From the NCBI RefSeq assembly GCF_004354045.1, contig NZ_SMRT01000001.1, positions 1,054,001-1,118,000 of the forward strand: DNA of 64,000 nt, written 5' to 3'. Each line of letters begins with the position of its first letter. The first letter of the stretch is position 1. Positions 9,236 to 18,351 of the stretch are shown piece after piece. The notes under the pieces are model-generated. The model was not told where the DNA came from and searched no databases. It saw only the letters and a program-made list of their open reading frames with translations. The DNA comes from Paenibacillus piri (GTDB taxonomy: Bacteria; Bacillota; Bacilli; Paenibacillales; NBRC-103111). A program made the translations under genes and the position numbers.

Positions 9236-9709
9236 ATGAAGTGCCCTTATTGCGACTACCAAGGAACCAAAGTGCTGGATTCCCGGGCAGCGAACGAGAA
9301 CAAGTCGATTCGTCGCCGCAGGGAATGCGAGCGCTGCACGAAAAGGTTTACCACATTCGAAATGGTCGAGGAAACACCGCTGATCGTCATTAAAAAGGAC
9401 GGAAGCCGTGAAGAGTTCAGCAGAGAGAAAATGATGCGCGGCCTTATTCGCGCCTGTGAGAAGCGTCCTGTGTCCGTCGAACAGCTGGAAATGATCGTTT
9501 CCGAGGTGGAAAAACAAATCCGTAATACCGCCCACGCGGAGGTCGACAGCCGCGACATCGGTGAAAATGTGATGGAACAGCTGTACCCGGTCGATGAAGT
9601 GGCCTACATCCGGTTTGCTTCGGTATACCGGCAATTCAAAGACATCAATATGTTTATGCGCGAGCTTACCGACATTCTCTCCAAGCATCGCACCGGTGAT
9701 AATAATTAA
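9236..9709 (+). CDS. nrdR: Transcriptional repressor NrdR
   Basis: A 157-aa zinc-ribbon plus ATP-cone repressor of ribonucleotide reductase genes, sensing ATP/dATP. The zinc ribbon is CPYC (residues 3-6) and CERC, with the basic SIRRRREC stretch between; the ATP-cone starts at [20 protein letters not shown]. The ATG at 9236 is preceded by AAGGAGTG. It is divergent from the SASP gene and is the last recognisable host-backbone gene before the tRNA locus. Confidence 0.97.
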   Translation: MKCPYCDYQGTKVLDSRAANENKSIRRRRECERCTKRFTTFEMVEETPLIVIKKDGSREEFSREKMMRGLIRACEKRPVSVEQLEMIVSEVEKQIRNTAHAEVDSRDIGENVMEQLYPVDEVAYIRFASVYRQFKDINMFMRELTDILSKHRTGDNN

Positions 9710-9712
9710 TCC

Positions 9713-9756
9713 GCAGGTGTAAGCGGCAATTATATTGACAACCTTCTTACACCTGT
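9713..9756. other. Long-loop inverted repeat after nrdR
   Basis: CAGGTGTAAG / CTTACACCTG are perfect 10-bp arms about 22 nt apart, extending to 12 of 13 pairs. The right arm lies inside the tRNA promoter spacer, so the repeat may be a terminator for nrdR or an operator. It does not resemble the NrdR box. Confidence 0.4.
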
Positions 9757-9764
9757 GGTATTAT
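9735..9764 (+). promoter_or_regulatory. Sigma-A-type promoter of the tRNA locus
   Basis: TTGACA (9735-9740), an 18-nt spacer and TATTAT (9759-9764). Initiation would fall just before the tRNA fragment at 9783 and could read through to the intact tRNA-Ala. Confidence 0.75.
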
Positions 9765-9782
9765 CATTTTTGTCGCCAATAC

Positions 9783-9805
9783 GGGGCCTTAGCTCAGCTG
9801 GGAGA
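9783..9805 (+). pseudogene. 5' fragment of a tRNA-Ala gene
   Basis: GGGGCCTTAGCTCAGCTGGG followed by AGA equals the acceptor 5' strand and D-arm of a bacterial tRNA-Ala. The anticodon arm, T-arm and 3' acceptor strand do not follow; the next bases are unrelated. It sits at the right distance from a good promoter, so it is probably the remnant of the original tRNA gene, cut by an integration or rearrangement event. Confidence 0.7.
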
Positions 9806-9856
9806 ACACGATTACCAGTTTAGCACCCAAAATAAAGTTCTTTAAACCTAATACGT

Positions 9857-9933
9857 GGGGAATTAGCTCAGTCTGGGAGAGCGCTTCGCTGGCAGCGAAG
9901 AGGTCAGGGGTTCGAGCCCCCTATTCTCCACCA
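9857..9933 (+). tRNA. tRNA-Ala (anticodon GGC), CCA encoded
   Basis: A full cloverleaf can be drawn: acceptor GGGGAAT/ATTCTCC (one G-T pair), D-arm GCTC/GAGC, anticodon arm CTTCG-CTGGCAG-CGAAG with GGC at positions 34-36, variable loop AGGTC, T-arm AGGGG-TTCGAGC-CCCCT, discriminator A at 9930 and an encoded CCA at 9931-9933. It lies at the host-element boundary, a common integration locus. It may be the element's copy that replaces the broken gene upstream. Confidence 0.92.
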
Positions 9934-9945
9934 ACACCTAAAACC

Positions 9946-9977
9946 AAAACGGCAGAGATGCCGTTTATTTTTTTATA
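9946..9977 (+). terminator. Rho-independent terminator after tRNA-Ala
   Basis: AACGGCA-GAGA-TGCCGTT stem followed by TATTTTTTT, 13 nt after the tRNA. Confidence 0.85.
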
Positions 9978-9993
9978 CCTTAACTGCATGAGT

Positions 9994-10029
9994 AAAGGTG
10001 ATCCCATTATCTGGATCACCTTTTTTTTT
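9994..10029 (+). terminator. Second rho-independent terminator
   Basis: AGGTGATCC / GGATCACCT stem with an 8-nt loop and a run of nine T. Two terminators in tandem insulate the element from the tRNA promoter. Confidence 0.85.
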
Positions 10030-10458
10030 CGCAAATTGATTTTATTCTAGATATTTCTTTAATTACAGAGGATATCATTCCATTATTTTTCTTAGTAAGA
10101 AATACTAACGATTTCAGCAGAATAATCCAGATTTGAATTTTATAAATTGAGCACTAGTTCGATCCGCTGGCTTACACCGAACGCCTTCTCCTACTCGATC
10201 CGCGAATCTTCCTGTTAGAGTTTCTTGAATAGAGATAACTTCAATGGTAGAATCCTACCAATTTACACATTATAACTTTTTGCTTATTTTCCTTGTTTCT
10301 TGAGTTAATCTGAATTTCTACTTTTGAAGACTAAAGATGAGAAAAATTACAGTAATAAAGGAGCGTAATCTGGGTAGTTGATGATTCACGCTGTGCGATC
10401 CTTGTGTAGAAAAGCGGTTGGAGGAAGCTAAACAAAGAATTGAAGGGTGGGATTGGGT
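10030..10458. other. Intergenic region at the element's left edge
   Basis: About 430 nt without a convincing ORF. It is AT-rich, with a short GC-richer island near 10,160-10,210 that holds GATCCGC twice. I see no clear promoter or attachment-site repeat. A GGAGGAAG near 10,420 precedes no start codon in a usable position. Confidence 0.4.
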
Positions 10459-11400
10459 ATGTTGAGTAAGGGTTTAGAGGATCAGCTTGTGGAACGGTTC
10501 CCTTGGACAGCGGATACTGCCATTTTTGTTGATGCTGGTTGGTATCAACTGATTTGGAATATGTTTGAGGAGCTTGAACCGTTTCGCGTTAATCTCGAAG
10601 TTAGGGAAATCAACGAAAAGTACGGAGCTATGATTATCGACTACCGTGAAAAAGAAGAATGCCCCACGGAGGTCACGACAATTATCAGAAAATATGTGTT
10701 GCTATCTGATAAGACTTGTGAAGTATGTGGTGCAGATGGGAGAATTCGAGTGCTTAAGGGATGGCAAACTGCATATTGTGATCCTTGTTTCAAATCAGCC
10801 CAAGATGAACATTTAAAGCGGTTAGCTGAACTTAAAGCTAGAGACATCGAGAACTTTAACGGCTTATGCTTCACCTGTAGTTCGACTGGAACCCTTCGTG
10901 AGTTAGGGAACGAAGTTAGAAGAGGTTATTGTGATCCTTGCTACGAAAAGCATTTATTGGACCAAGAGTTTCTAAATTTTAGGGGTGGCTTGTTCTGGAA
11001 AGATCAGGAGCAACTCAGGCAAGAAATCTTGCAGCGTTTTTCTTGGGCTGAAGTTAAAAATGATAATGGAAACGGCAAGGGATATCTTGCTCCATTCTTT
11101 TGTAATAAAGGCTGGTTTTTATTGATTTGGAGGATGCTTAGTGAGATCGAGGAGTTGTTTAAAGAAAAAAATCTCCCCATCGATGTCCACATTAATGAAG
11201 TCTCTGAGAAGTATGGTGAAATGCGTGTCTGGGTAAGTAGCGACATCATTCCAGACTTGGTTCAGGGGATCGTTGATAAATACGAAAAGTTGTCTCGGGA
11301 GACTTGCAAAGAATGCGGAGAAAAAGGTTCCAATCAAAATGTGAAGTCAGCCCCGTACTGCGAACCACATTTAATCAGTGAGTTAAATCGTATGGTGTAG
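10459..11400 (+). CDS. Phage-type cysteine-rich protein with two 'GWY...EKYG' modules
   Basis: A protein of about 313 aa with an internal duplication. Each half has the order FPW/FSW, GWYQLIW or GWFLLIW, INEKYGAM or VSEKYGEM, then a four-cysteine knuckle (CEVCGADG...YCDPC and CKECGEKG...YCEPH); a further CFTC...YCDPC knuckle lies between. This arrangement is widespread in phage and plasmid hypothetical proteins, where the tail usually reads CEVCGxPG; function is unknown, with zinc binding likely. A single-module relative lies at 18,352. ATG 10459 is chosen; GTG 10447 is a possible start. Confidence 0.75.
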   Translation: MLSKGLEDQLVERFPWTADTAIFVDAGWYQLIWNMFEELEPFRVNLEVREINEKYGAMIIDYREKEECPTEVTTIIRKYVLLSDKTCEVCGADGRIRVLKGWQTAYCDPCFKSAQDEHLKRLAELKARDIENFNGLCFTCSSTGTLRELGNEVRRGYCDPCYEKHLLDQEFLNFRGGLFWKDQEQLRQEILQRFSWAEVKNDNGNGKGYLAPFFCNKGWFLLIWRMLSEIEELFKEKNLPIDVHINEVSEKYGEMRVWVSSDIIPDLVQGIVDKYEKLSRETCKECGEKGSNQNVKSAPYCEPHLISELNRMV

Positions 11401-11412
11401 CGGGGTTGAGAG

Positions 11413-11445
11413 GGCATCTCGGAATTCCAAGATGCCTGTTATTTT
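11413..11445 (+). terminator. Rho-independent terminator
   Basis: GGCATCT / AGATGCC stem followed by TGTTATTTT, directly after the preceding gene. Confidence 0.75.
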
Positions 11446-11521
11446 CTAACTTACAGGTAAGCTTGTAGACTGCTTCCTTTCGTGCTTACCGTTCAATTTC
11501 CAAGCAAAGGAGAAAGGTGAG

Positions 11522-13117
11522 ATGGGGACTATTTCGGATCGTCGTAAAAGTAAAGGCAAAGATATTGATGAAAACACCCAAATCCATATGAGTACGGAAT
11601 ATACGAGGCATAAACCAGTTAGGAGGAAATTCAATTTTGTAATATGTGGTATGTTGATCAGTTCGTTGTTACTCGGCTCAATCGCTCTCAGTGGGGGTAA
11701 CATGGCTTCAGCAGCAACATCTCACCCGACCACCCAAGCAGTCGCCGCGGAGCAGCAACTGAGTGTGAGTTTTCAAGATGAGCAAGCATTGATTAGAAAT
11801 TTGAAGCTTTCTGTGAAGGTAATAGAGGAAAAAGGGTTCAACATAAATACTATCTCTAAGATTTTAGATGGGCTTAATGCAGTTGATGAGAAGCTTTCCT
11901 CGGGCGGCTTTGTAGATAAAACTGAGTTGAAGCCAGTGATCCTCGATGTGGAGAGAGTCTTTGCTCAATACGGTTCTGATGGGTTATTAACGCTCCGTAA
12001 TGATCAAACTACGCTTGCTAGTATAAAACAACAACTCGGTATGACGTATAACTCCAATTATGCTTCTCAATCACCAGTTAGTAAAAAGAACGAGGTAAAG
12101 ATTCTCTCAGCAGGTGTTCTCATTCCGTCCGTTGTGATTGATGGGGTGAAGCAGTCATATCCGCAGTCACCAGTCATCCAAAACGGAAGCACACTTGTCC
12201 CACTTCGAGGAATCTTCGAGTCATTAGGTGCTACGGTTAGTTGGTCGAACGCAACAGAAACTGTTTCTGCAACAAAGGGTTCAACAGAAGTCTCTCTGAA
12301 GGTCGGCAGTGAGGTCGCCTACGTAAATGGGAAACAGGTTAAACTAACGGCTCCTTCAACTAAGATCAATGGATTTACGATGGTTCCATTACGGTTTATT
12401 GCTGAAGCTTTAGGGGGAACGGTTAAGTGGGACAACGAAACACAAACTGCCTACATTGAATCAACAAAGAGCCCGACAAGTTCAACGGGACAAATGGTAG
12501 GTGGAATCAAGGTCTTATATGGGAAACACACATACGATAGTGCAAACCAAACTGAGTACAACAAGGTGATGGAGATTGTCAACGGAGCTATTCAAGGGGT
12601 TGACACTGTTGTATTCGGCGGGGAAAAGTATTCGGAGTATTATTCTGACTACCTAAATGGAGCAAGATGGTCGGGAAATACAAATACTACGGATCACAAA
12701 GAACAGGAAAGGAATAAAGGACTAAAATCTGCCGAGAACAAAATCGGTCCGCTTGTCGAAGAAGGCTTAAGTAAAGATGAGATTATCAAGGTCTACAAAA
12801 TAGTAAATGTTGCGCTTAACCTGTTACAGGGAAAAGCAGATCCAGGTGACGGTTCTCCTTCGTCGGCAGCAGATAATTTATTATATAACAGAAGCGATTG
12901 TGACGCTGAAGCCCAGGTTTATTCTGCGGTTTTTGACTCAATGTCTTACAACACTGCCATTATCGGAGGAGCAAACCACGCACAGATAATAATTAAGATT
13001 GGAGGATCGTGGTTCACAACGGCAGCTGGTGCTTTTGAAAAGGTCGATGTGCAAAAAGCTTTGAAAGGTGGTTCAGCTATTGTAGTCGATCCTACACTAG
13101 GTAGATCAACATTATAA
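11522..13117 (+). CDS. Secreted stalk-domain protein with a transglutaminase-like C-terminus
   Basis: A 531-aa exported protein. A basic N-terminus leads to a signal peptide or anchor (residues about 38-62, ending near ASAATS). Residues about 200-315 form a copper-amine-oxidase N-terminal (stalk) domain, common in Paenibacillus surface proteins, with GSTLVPLRGIFESLGA and TMVPLRFIAEALGGTV. The C-terminal about 90 residues look like a transglutaminase/cysteine-protease fold: a Cys in RSDCDAEAQVYSAVF, a His in GGANHAQIIIK and W in GGSWF. The third catalytic residue (Asp) is not obvious. It may crosslink or process the surface proteins encoded just downstream. RBS AAAGGAG; terminator follows. Confidence 0.72.
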   Translation: MGTISDRRKSKGKDIDENTQIHMSTEYTRHKPVRRKFNFVICGMLISSLLLGSIALSGGNMASAATSHPTTQAVAAEQQLSVSFQDEQALIRNLKLSVKVIEEKGFNINTISKILDGLNAVDEKLSSGGFVDKTELKPVILDVERVFAQYGSDGLLTLRNDQTTLASIKQQLGMTYNSNYASQSPVSKKNEVKILSAGVLIPSVVIDGVKQSYPQSPVIQNGSTLVPLRGIFESLGATVSWSNATETVSATKGSTEVSLKVGSEVAYVNGKQVKLTAPSTKINGFTMVPLRFIAEALGGTVKWDNETQTAYIESTKSPTSSTGQMVGGIKVLYGKHTYDSANQTEYNKVMEIVNGAIQGVDTVVFGGEKYSEYYSDYLNGARWSGNTNTTDHKEQERNKGLKSAENKIGPLVEEGLSKDEIIKVYKIVNVALNLLQGKADPGDGSPSSAADNLLYNRSDCDAEAQVYSAVFDSMSYNTAIIGGANHAQIIIKIGGSWFTTAAGAFEKVDVQKALKGGSAIVVDPTLGRSTL

Positions 13118-13138
13118 AACTTATTGTTGGGTTTTTAT

Positions 13139-13170
13139 GCGGTGTCTTTCGGGGCATCGCTTTTTGTTTT
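13139..13170 (+). terminator. Rho-independent terminator
   Basis: GCGGTGTC / GGCATCGC stem with G-T pairs, followed by TTTTTGTTTT. Confidence 0.75.
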
Positions 13171-13282
13171 GATGAATTCTGTTTCAATTTCAGCACCTGA
13201 TAACAGAGATAAAACACAGTATTCAAGGATAGTTTTTGAATCCTAAGTGTAAACCCACTAACAATATCAGGAGGAACAGTAA

Positions 13283-14839
13283 ATGAAGAAGCTACCCATA
13301 GTAGTGAAGAGGTTATTCATTGGAACCTTTGCCTTGTCTTCAGTCCTTGTAGCATCCTCAGTTTCGGCAGCCGAGGATCAACCGCAGCCAATCGTAGAAC
13401 AAGTTCAGATTGAAGCTCCAACAGATTCTGTAGAAACACCCCTTTCGATCTCAAATGAAATGGTTCAGCCGCCGCCGACTATCGACAATACTACAAGGGT
13501 AGTAAAAGACGGTATCCATTTGGATGTTCTGTATAATGCTCAAGCGTTTATCCCTGAGTTTACATTAGAGCTTTGGTCAGTAACGGAGGATAAGCCGATC
13601 AGTTCTGCAGTTGGTAACAGCAAGAACTATGACAAGGTTAAGGGTGCATATCACTTAATCTTCAACCACCCTTCGGGGTTTAAGCTCGGTGACGAACTCG
13701 CCTTCATTCTTCGCAAAGCAGATGGAGTCGTAGAGTACATCAAGTTCCAAAGTGAGAAACCGAATGAAAAGGGTCAGTACACATTTAATAACCTTGAGCG
13801 TGATACGAACTACTTGTTCCCAATCGACAGTTTTACCTATTTCGAAGGCGAGGAAGGCAACGAAAAGGCAATCAGCGATTTGATTGCAACGAACCTTCAC
13901 CCGATCAAGGCTTCGTTGCAAACAAACAGCAAGAAAATCGGGTTATTGCTCCAATCGGAGTCCGGCACTCCACTCAAGAAAACGCCGATCGACATTAAGC
14001 TCTTGAACAATAAGGGAGCTTTCAAGCAGACCTCGGATGATGATGGTATGGTCTGGATCGATAGCAACAAGCTTACTTGGAAGTTCCTTGTTTCCTCCCC
14101 CGGCAAGGTAGTGAACGGTAGTAATAAGTTTGAAGTAGAGTTGCCACAAGTGGTTGTTATAGGTCAGCAAAAGGAAGCCATTACGATTCCGGTGGTATTC
14201 CAAAATGAGGTTGCTGCTCAAACCAGTAACGTTAAGGTCAATCTCTCACCAGTCGGTAACACGGATTTAAGTACATCGTGGACGGAAGTCGATGTCACCC
14301 TGTCGTCTTCAGATGGGGTATCAAGCGCCTTCACTCTTAATCCAGAGAACAAAACCATTTCAGGTCTACCCGATGGCACATATAAGGTGACTGTTGAAGG
14401 TAAGTATGCCAATGCATCCTTGAAATCTGATTCCATAAACGTCAAAAACGGCTCTGCGTCACTCGATGTCCAGTTGAAGCCGAAGTATACCCTAGAAATT
14501 GACAAGGACGGTAAGCCCTTCAGTTTCACAGTTATCAACGTCGAGAAGATTGCTGAGAAGATTTACAAAGGTAAGGACGCAATCACCTACGGGGTAACCC
14601 CAGGTGAGTCTTTCATGATCAAGGACAATGACACAGGAAAGATCGATAATGTCTTCATTGATCCCAAGTCAGAACACACCAAAGTTATCCTTGGAGGTGG
14701 TGTCGTCTTTGGAGGTTCAGCAACCATCCCGCATACTGGAGATTCGATTGTGTGGGATATCATTTGTTTCGTGGCATCCGTACTCGGGGCGGCATTAGTT
14801 TTCGTAAAGATGAGGAGGAAGACAAAAAATGCGAACTAA
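13283..14839 (+). CDS. Cell-wall-anchored surface protein (IPxTG sorting signal)
   Basis: A 518-aa exported protein with a signal peptide (about 1-30, ending SVSAAE) and a C-terminal wall-sorting signal: IPHTGD, then a hydrophobic stretch (IICFVASVLGAALVFV) and the basic tail KMRRKTKNAN. The body is beta-rich, with likely Ig/prealbumin-type modules (for example LPDGTYKVTVEGKYANASLKS). IPxTG is a variant of LPxTG. No sortase gene is seen in this window. Perfect SD (CAGGAGGA) before ATG 13283. The 3' end overlaps the next gene by 11 nt, so the two are coupled. Confidence 0.78.
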   Translation: MKKLPIVVKRLFIGTFALSSVLVASSVSAAEDQPQPIVEQVQIEAPTDSVETPLSISNEMVQPPPTIDNTTRVVKDGIHLDVLYNAQAFIPEFTLELWSVTEDKPISSAVGNSKNYDKVKGAYHLIFNHPSGFKLGDELAFILRKADGVVEYIKFQSEKPNEKGQYTFNNLERDTNYLFPIDSFTYFEGEEGNEKAISDLIATNLHPIKASLQTNSKKIGLLLQSESGTPLKKTPIDIKLLNNKGAFKQTSDDDGMVWIDSNKLTWKFLVSSPGKVVNGSNKFEVELPQVVVIGQQKEAITIPVVFQNEVAAQTSNVKVNLSPVGNTDLSTSWTEVDVTLSSSDGVSSAFTLNPENKTISGLPDGTYKVTVEGKYANASLKSDSINVKNGSASLDVQLKPKYTLEIDKDGKPFSFTVINVEKIAEKIYKGKDAITYGVTPGESFMIKDNDTGKIDNVFIDPKSEHTKVILGGGVVFGGSATIPHTGDSIVWDIICFVASVLGAALVFVKMRRKTKNAN

Positions 14840-17800
14840 ATACTTAGCACTTAAGCTTTTATTGACCCTGTCTTTGTTATTTTCGCTATTTTTCGGTCTA
14901 ATCGAACCTACGATGGTTCAGGCGGCTTCAGCCGGGGTTGGTGGGGTCAATGGTTCAACTGGTGGTGCAACTTCAGGGACTGCAGCTGGCGATTTTCAGA
15001 CCTCAGATAAGGTTGCAGTGTTAGGTGTAGGCTTCATTTCGAATCCCGATGGGATCTTAAGCGAAGTTGCTTCTGTTGAAGATCTTGAAGATCCGTTTAA
15101 GTTCAGTCATGAGCTCGAAAAAACTATGTTGTATATCTCTCCAAACAAAGAGTTCGATACCTTATTCCGCAAGTCGGGAAGCGGTTTGCTTGGCTACACC
15201 ACCGCTGATGGGGTAATTACGCTCTACGGTAACAACCCACTATACTCTGACAGCACAGCACTCTCAAGCCATGATGCTTTGATGGTTAAGACTCTTGAGT
15301 ACGCAGACAAGGCTCAGGACAGTAAAAACTATTTCGAGCAAGTAATTGGCAAGGCACTCGTCTCCATCGATCCGAACGATCCGAGCCGGAATTTAGGGGG
15401 AACAGGCGGAATACCTGTAGGATCGACTTTGAAGAAGATACTTGAGCAATATATCGTTAAAAATGGTAAACCGGATATCGATAGTCAAATCAATCAAAGT
15501 ATGATACTGCAGGGGTATCTTAATCTCATCAAGGAACGGGGCATACTAAAGGGCGATGAGTTCACTAACTTTGAAAGTCAACTTCATTCTGCATTTAAAG
15601 CCAATAAGCTCACCTTGCTGTTCCATACAGTAGTTGGGATTTCCGTTAAAGACAACAGAGCATATACGAGTCGTGATTTTGGTTTCATCCCTTCTCATGA
15701 TGCAGTGACATGGTATCTTGATATTCAAAAAGCCGCCAAGCCTTCAGACAAAAAGATTCAAGGCTTAAGCGCTAATCGTGAAGCAGAAGCTGTCACCCAC
15801 GGAGGAGCCTCAACTACTGCAATGGGAGCATACTCTCCTTATTTAGAGAACGGTAACCTTCCGTTCAGCTTCAGAACATATATGCGTGATAATTACGCCA
15901 AGACCTTAAAGCCGGTAACTACGGAAGTTGGACTCTCAGGTGACATTTCTGTTAACCCGTTCGGTGGTTGGGGTATGCAAAAATGGAGTGATGGTAAATA
16001 CGGAAACACCCCTGCTATCGAGGCAGAAGTCCACGTTACTGTCGTTGATAAGAACGACAAACCGACTGGTGAAACTTTCACAGAACCAGTAAGGGGCTGG
16101 TCTGAGCAGAACAAAAACCTTCTTGGTTCACTAAATAATTGGATTATCACAGATGGGATGATAGTCGATCATGGTGGAAAGTCCTACGAAATCATGCCTG
16201 ATGATGCAGCACGTTTTTCACTGGTCGATAAGAAGGATAGCGAGAACCTAAATAAGGAGAAGCTTACCATTGCTGGGGCTGGAAAAGATGGTTTTATTTC
16301 TTTACCGACAAATGGTGCTAATCAATGGGAAATAGAATTGGGGTATGATGCTCCAAGCCCACTCGATTTGAATAAATATCTTGGTGGAGACGGTGTATCT
16401 TCTGTCGAAAACAAATATGCCAAATCGGGTGAAGCATCAAATGCCAAGCTTACCTTGTTCGTAAAAGCTAAAGAAGACATCCCAGGCGAACCGATCAGCA
16501 GTTCATTCGAAGTCCCACAATGGATGCTCTCGGAGTATTGGGCTAACATTTCACCTAATGGCTCAAATAAATCGAAGTTCTCTTTAAGTTTACCGATTCA
16601 GACGTTCGACAACCCAAGACTTTCCCCTTCTGGTATGCAGACCTTTAGCTTGGTAGATCCTGCATCGACACCTTGGGGAAAGAGTCGCGCAAAATTATTT
16701 AATGATGTCCCGAACAAAGATATTTCCGTTTACAGTACTTCCGCTTTTTTTAAGGAGGCAGGCGATTTACTCGCAGTTAAGGATAACAACACGGTATTAA
16801 ATACGAAGCTTGCGGAATGGGTAAATCCTTTTAAACTGTTTGATGGTAAGATTGGCACCGCTAATCAAGGCACGGTCGAGGATAAATCAGTTGTCAAGAA
16901 GAGCAGTATCTTCTCTTACGGGGTAAAAGCACTTTCCTCGATTTACACCTATAGCGAAACAAGATGGAGAACATCTTGTGGTGAAAATGGCTGTTCGTCG
17001 TATCCTTACACTTGGTCGGGAGCGGCATCTCAAAGCACCAGTACTGCAGATTATGGTGTAACCGTTCAGTTTAAACACTACACTCCAAAGGACAGCTCGG
17101 TGACGAAGAAGTTCGAGCCGACTTCAGGGTCTACGAACGGTCTTTACTGGCAGACCAAGCAGTTCCAGGATTCCTTCTCTGTATTTCCTGAGGTTTTAAT
17201 GGGGTATGCTGATGCTTCTGGTAATACAAGCGTAGCCTTTACTGTAGGTGAAAAAGCCAGAGCGATCCAACCAGTTAGCTATAATCAGGCGAAATTCATA
17301 AACATTGAAGTCGAACCAACGGTAATGGGTATGAGTACAGCAACTGACTCTGCAGCTAAAGCCTTGGCAACTCGACTCAATTCCGATAAGGACGTGCTTT
17401 ATAAAGGCTCGGCTACAACAAACAACTTTGAAGTGAAGGGCAATCTCGAAATTAAGAACTTTGTTTTGGATATCGGAAACTCTGCACTTAAGAACAGTTG
17501 GAATCCATCATTGCAGTATAGTACAGATGCCATCAACGATTCCTACTTGGCTGAATACGCGACTAAAAACCCTGAAACAGGCAAGTGGCAAGTGACTTTC
17601 GATGCTGACGGCAAATTTGTCATCAACGGTAAAGATTTTGGCGGTCAATCGTCCAAGCAAACCGTTGATCAAATGCCGACCACAGTGAAATATCATTCCC
17701 TCGAAGTACGCGGCGGAAAACTAGTAGGGGTAAACGGATCGCGTGATCTGAGCAGCCTTTCGCAAGAACTGAAGGATGCATTGACTCGTATGCACATATC

Positions 17801-18218
17801 TACCGACGATAATGTATTCAGCACCTTCGAGTTGGGTGGCGGAGACAAGTTGACCGAAGCGAAAATCGCATCTCTTGCAGCTGCTGTTCGTGGCTCCAAC
17901 GATATTGCAGTGGGTAAAGGCTGGTATTCCGAGGATACAACAGTTTTAGTTGTAAGGGAATATGTGACGCTGTTCCCCATCCCTGGCTTTCAATATGCCG
18001 ACAAGATCCCACTCGAGTTGACTCCTGATCTTGCAACGCCTATTGATAAAAACAAATTCTTCAGCGTCGGAGCACCATTATTCACCAAGTTCCATTTGAG
18101 AGCAGGTAATGCCGAAATGACAGCCGATAGCTCTACAGGTCAAGGCGGTGTTAAAAATTTGCCACAGGCAATAGTAAGCAATACCTCAGTGCTCGACACT
18201 TTCGGCACTGTTCAGTAA
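14829..18218 (+). CDS. Large secreted protein of unknown function
   Basis: A 1129-aa exported protein with a clear signal peptide (about 1-32, LLLTLSLLFSLFFGL, cleavage after VQAAS) and then a Gly/Ser/Thr-rich linker. There are no further membrane segments and no anchor. The long body shows no domain I can name; a cysteine pair in RTSCGENGCSS could form a disulfide. The start overlaps the upstream wall-anchored gene and has GAGGAGGAAG upstream, so the two proteins are probably made together and may form one surface structure. A strong terminator ends the unit. Confidence 0.7.
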   Translation: MRTKYLALKLLLTLSLLFSLFFGLIEPTMVQAASAGVGGVNGSTGGATSGTAAGDFQTSDKVAVLGVGFISNPDGILSEVASVEDLEDPFKFSHELEKTMLYISPNKEFDTLFRKSGSGLLGYTTADGVITLYGNNPLYSDSTALSSHDALMVKTLEYADKAQDSKNYFEQVIGKALVSIDPNDPSRNLGGTGGIPVGSTLKKILEQYIVKNGKPDIDSQINQSMILQGYLNLIKERGILKGDEFTNFESQLHSAFKANKLTLLFHTVVGISVKDNRAYTSRDFGFIPSHDAVTWYLDIQKAAKPSDKKIQGLSANREAEAVTHGGASTTAMGAYSPYLENGNLPFSFRTYMRDNYAKTLKPVTTEVGLSGDISVNPFGGWGMQKWSDGKYGNTPAIEAEVHVTVVDKNDKPTGETFTEPVRGWSEQNKNLLGSLNNWIITDGMIVDHGGKSYEIMPDDAARFSLVDKKDSENLNKEKLTIAGAGKDGFISLPTNGANQWEIELGYDAPSPLDLNKYLGGDGVSSVENKYAKSGEASNAKLTLFVKAKEDIPGEPISSSFEVPQWMLSEYWANISPNGSNKSKFSLSLPIQTFDNPRLSPSGMQTFSLVDPASTPWGKSRAKLFNDVPNKDISVYSTSAFFKEAGDLLAVKDNNTVLNTKLAEWVNPFKLFDGKIGTANQGTVEDKSVVKKSSIFSYGVKALSSIYTYSETRWRTSCGENGCSSYPYTWSGAASQSTSTADYGVTVQFKHYTPKDSSVTKKFEPTSGSTNGLYWQTKQFQDSFSVFPEVLMGYADASGNTSVAFTVGEKARAIQPVSYNQAKFINIEVEPTVMGMSTATDSAAKALATRLNSDKDVLYKGSATTNNFEVKGNLEIKNFVLDIGNSALKNSWNPSLQYSTDAINDSYLAEYATKNPETGKWQVTFDADGKFVINGKDFGGQSSKQTVDQMPTTVKYHSLEVRGGKLVGVNGSRDLSSLSQELKDALTRMHISTDDNVFSTFELGGGDKLTEAKIASLAAAVRGSNDIAVGKGWYSEDTTVLVVREYVTLFPIPGFQYADKIPLELTPDLATPIDKNKFFSVGAPLFTKFHLRAGNAEMTADSSTGQGGVKNLPQAIVSNTSVLDTFGTVQ

Positions 18219-18236
18219 TAAGGATTGACGATCTGA

Positions 18237-18280
18237 GAGAAGGTTCCCTTGAATCGGGAACCTTCTCTTTTTTGTTTTTT
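18237..18280 (+). terminator. Strong rho-independent terminator
   Basis: Perfect 12-bp stem GAGAAGGTTCCC / GGGAACCTTCTC followed by TTTTTTGTTTTTT. It closes the 13.3-18.2 kb unit. Confidence 0.92.
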
Positions 18281-18351
18281 GACAAGCTGGAGTAATTAGG
18301 ACTTTCAAGGTATCATAGCTACTACTATTTTCTTTGGGAGGGGTGCTATTT

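Noticed and set aside
9783..9855. A second full tRNA-Ala gene
   Set aside because: Only the acceptor 5' strand and D-arm match; no anticodon arm, T-arm or 3' acceptor strand can be folded.
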